From: an uncultured Anaerocolumna sp.
GTDB taxonomy: Bacteria > Bacillota > Clostridia > Lachnospirales > Lachnospiraceae
Length of the DNA: 5,376 nt
Assembly (NCBI GenBank): GCA_937901695.1
Contig: CALDJN010000085.1
Coordinates: 1-5,376, forward strand
Direction: 5' to 3'
Both the position numbers and the translations under genes were made by a program. The notes below the pieces were generated by a model, which had not been told where the DNA came from, did not search any database, and worked only from the letters and a program-made list of their open reading frames with translations. This document shows positions 4,573 to 5,376 of this stretch, piece by piece; the first letter of the stretch is position 1, and every line of letters begins with the position of its first letter.

Positions 4573-5376
4573 CTAACTGCTATTCCGGTACTTCAAGGGC
4601 GTAATCTGAAGGTGTTTCTTAAAATGTTTGTTAAAGGAGGAAGCATCCCTGAAACCGCAGGAGTATGCTATTTCGGACACGGAAAGATCGGATTCCAGAA
4701 GCAGCTGCCGGGCAATTTTAATTCGGTACTGAATCAGATATTCCTGGGGAGATAGGGCAGTGGCATTGATAAATAGTTTATAGAGATAGGTGCGATCGAT
4801 GGAAAGGAATTTTGCAATGTCGGCAACACGGATATCATAGGTATAATTATTGTGGATGTAATCCATAGCCCTGGTAATATAATTTTCATAGACAACCCCT
4901 GAGGGTGCTTGTACAGGGCAACAGACATGAGAGAAACAGCGGTAAAGCAAGCTGAGATAAAGCAGCTCATTTCCCTGGCGCTCGGTGAAAGCGAGGATTA
5001 AGGAGGACAAATCCTTCCATAGCATGCCATTGCTGTAATCCTTCAGAATCAGGCTGGTATGGGATAGGCCACATGTTTTAAATATGGCGGGTACATCATA
5101 CCCATCAAAGCCAATCCAGCAATATTCCCAGGGATTCTGGGCATCCGCACAGTACAAGGTTGTGACTCCCGGATGAATTAAAAAGCCCTCCCCTTCTCCT
5201 ATATGATATACTGACCCATTTACATGATAGGTGCCCTGCCCATGCAAAACAAAATGAATTAAATAATGAGGTCGGATGGCAGGACCGAAGGAATGAGATG
5301 GTTTGCATTGTTCGTGGCCGCAATGATATAGTACCAGGGGCCTTCCGGGGATAATATTATTACCTTGTACTGATAA
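4573..5376 (-). CDS. AraC-family transcriptional regulator, cupin sensor plus HTH (N-terminus off the window)
   Basis: A DNA-binding regulator of the AraC/XylS family, of the kind that usually switches on sugar-use genes when the N-terminal domain binds a sugar. The frame is open to the right edge: 267 residues are visible and probably only some 10-25 are missing. Seen: an N-terminal cupin-type sensor domain (about residues 12-100, with GRPLVLYHCGHEQC, HYLIHFVLHGQGTYHV, EGEGFLIHPG and PWEYCWIGFDG), a helical linker, then two helix-turn-helix motifs: RVADIAKFLSIDRTYLYKLF (about 183-202) and SVSEIAYSCGFRDASSFNKH (about 232-251), ending ITPLKYR. The family signature is complete. The TTG at 5247 is an internal leucine codon, not a start. 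Its likely target, perhaps a glycoside hydrolase or transporter operon, would lie beyond the right edge. The ligand cannot be told from the sequence. Confidence 0.92.
   Translation of the reverse strand, partial: LSVQGNNIIPGRPLVLYHCGHEQCKPSHSFGPAIRPHYLIHFVLHGQGTYHVNGSVYHIGEGEGFLIHPGVTTLYCADAQNPWEYCWIGFDGYDVPAIFKTCGLSHTSLILKDYSNGMLWKDLSSLILAFTERQGNELLYLSLLYRCFSHVCCPVQAPSGVVYENYITRAMDYIHNNYTYDIRVADIAKFLSIDRTYLYKLFINATALSPQEYLIQYRIKIARQLLLESDLSVSEIAYSCGFRDASSFNKHFKKHLQITPLKYRNSS

Noticed and set aside
4537..4755. 72-residue frame on the plus strand
   Set aside because: Mostly antisense to the helix-turn-helix part of the AraC-family gene, whose coding is unmistakable.
1..5376. CRISPR array, transposase or riboswitch
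   Set aside because: No regularly spaced repeat series, no transposase-like frame and no recognisable riboswitch core on either strand.

Overview
The window looks like chromosomal DNA of a low-GC Firmicute, most likely a clostridial (Lachnospiraceae-type) species. The reasons are the AT-rich coding sequence with strong GGAG-type ribosome binding sites, a Firmicute-style holA, a Lachnospiraceae-style AraC regulator, and a decayed gene that I recognise from memory as a family of gut clostridia. The genus assignment is inference.

Left part (1-3298, + strand): a divergent MobA-like nucleotidyltransferase (79-660) is followed by a 240-base spacer. The spacer holds a tandem 19-base repeat, a perfect 15-bp hairpin, a second hairpin and then a good sigma-A promoter (846-874). 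That promoter sits directly before a small single-pass membrane protein with a TTG start (900-1094). Next come an NYN-LOTUS protein, a predicted RNA-binding nuclease (1229-2212), and holA, the delta subunit of the DNA polymerase III clamp loader (2318-3298). For both of these I place the start downstream of the longest open frame, because the ribosome binding site and the start of family similarity agree there.

Middle (3398-3568): a self-contained tRNA unit, with an extended -10 promoter, tRNA-Ser(CGA) without encoded CCA, and a long GC-rich hairpin likely to end transcription.

Right part (3569-5376, - strand): everything coding points left toward the tRNA. From right to left these are an AraC-family sugar-type regulator running off the right edge, a decayed gene (4050-4413) that keeps the start, an N-terminal block and the C-terminal end of a larger protein but has lost its middle, and two overlapping tiny frames (3701-3951) that may be one frameshifted gene. 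Base composition rises here: my hand count is 31 of 60 G+C at 4261-4320, against 17 of 60 inside holA at 2761-2820. This fits acquired, now eroding DNA next to a tRNA gene. I see no gene in 3569-3700, 3952-4049 or 4414-4572. No CRISPR array, transposase or complete mobile element is visible, and I found no convincing complete new system. The best leads are the NYN-LOTUS protein, the repeat-derived hairpin cluster and the decayed island beside tRNA-Ser.
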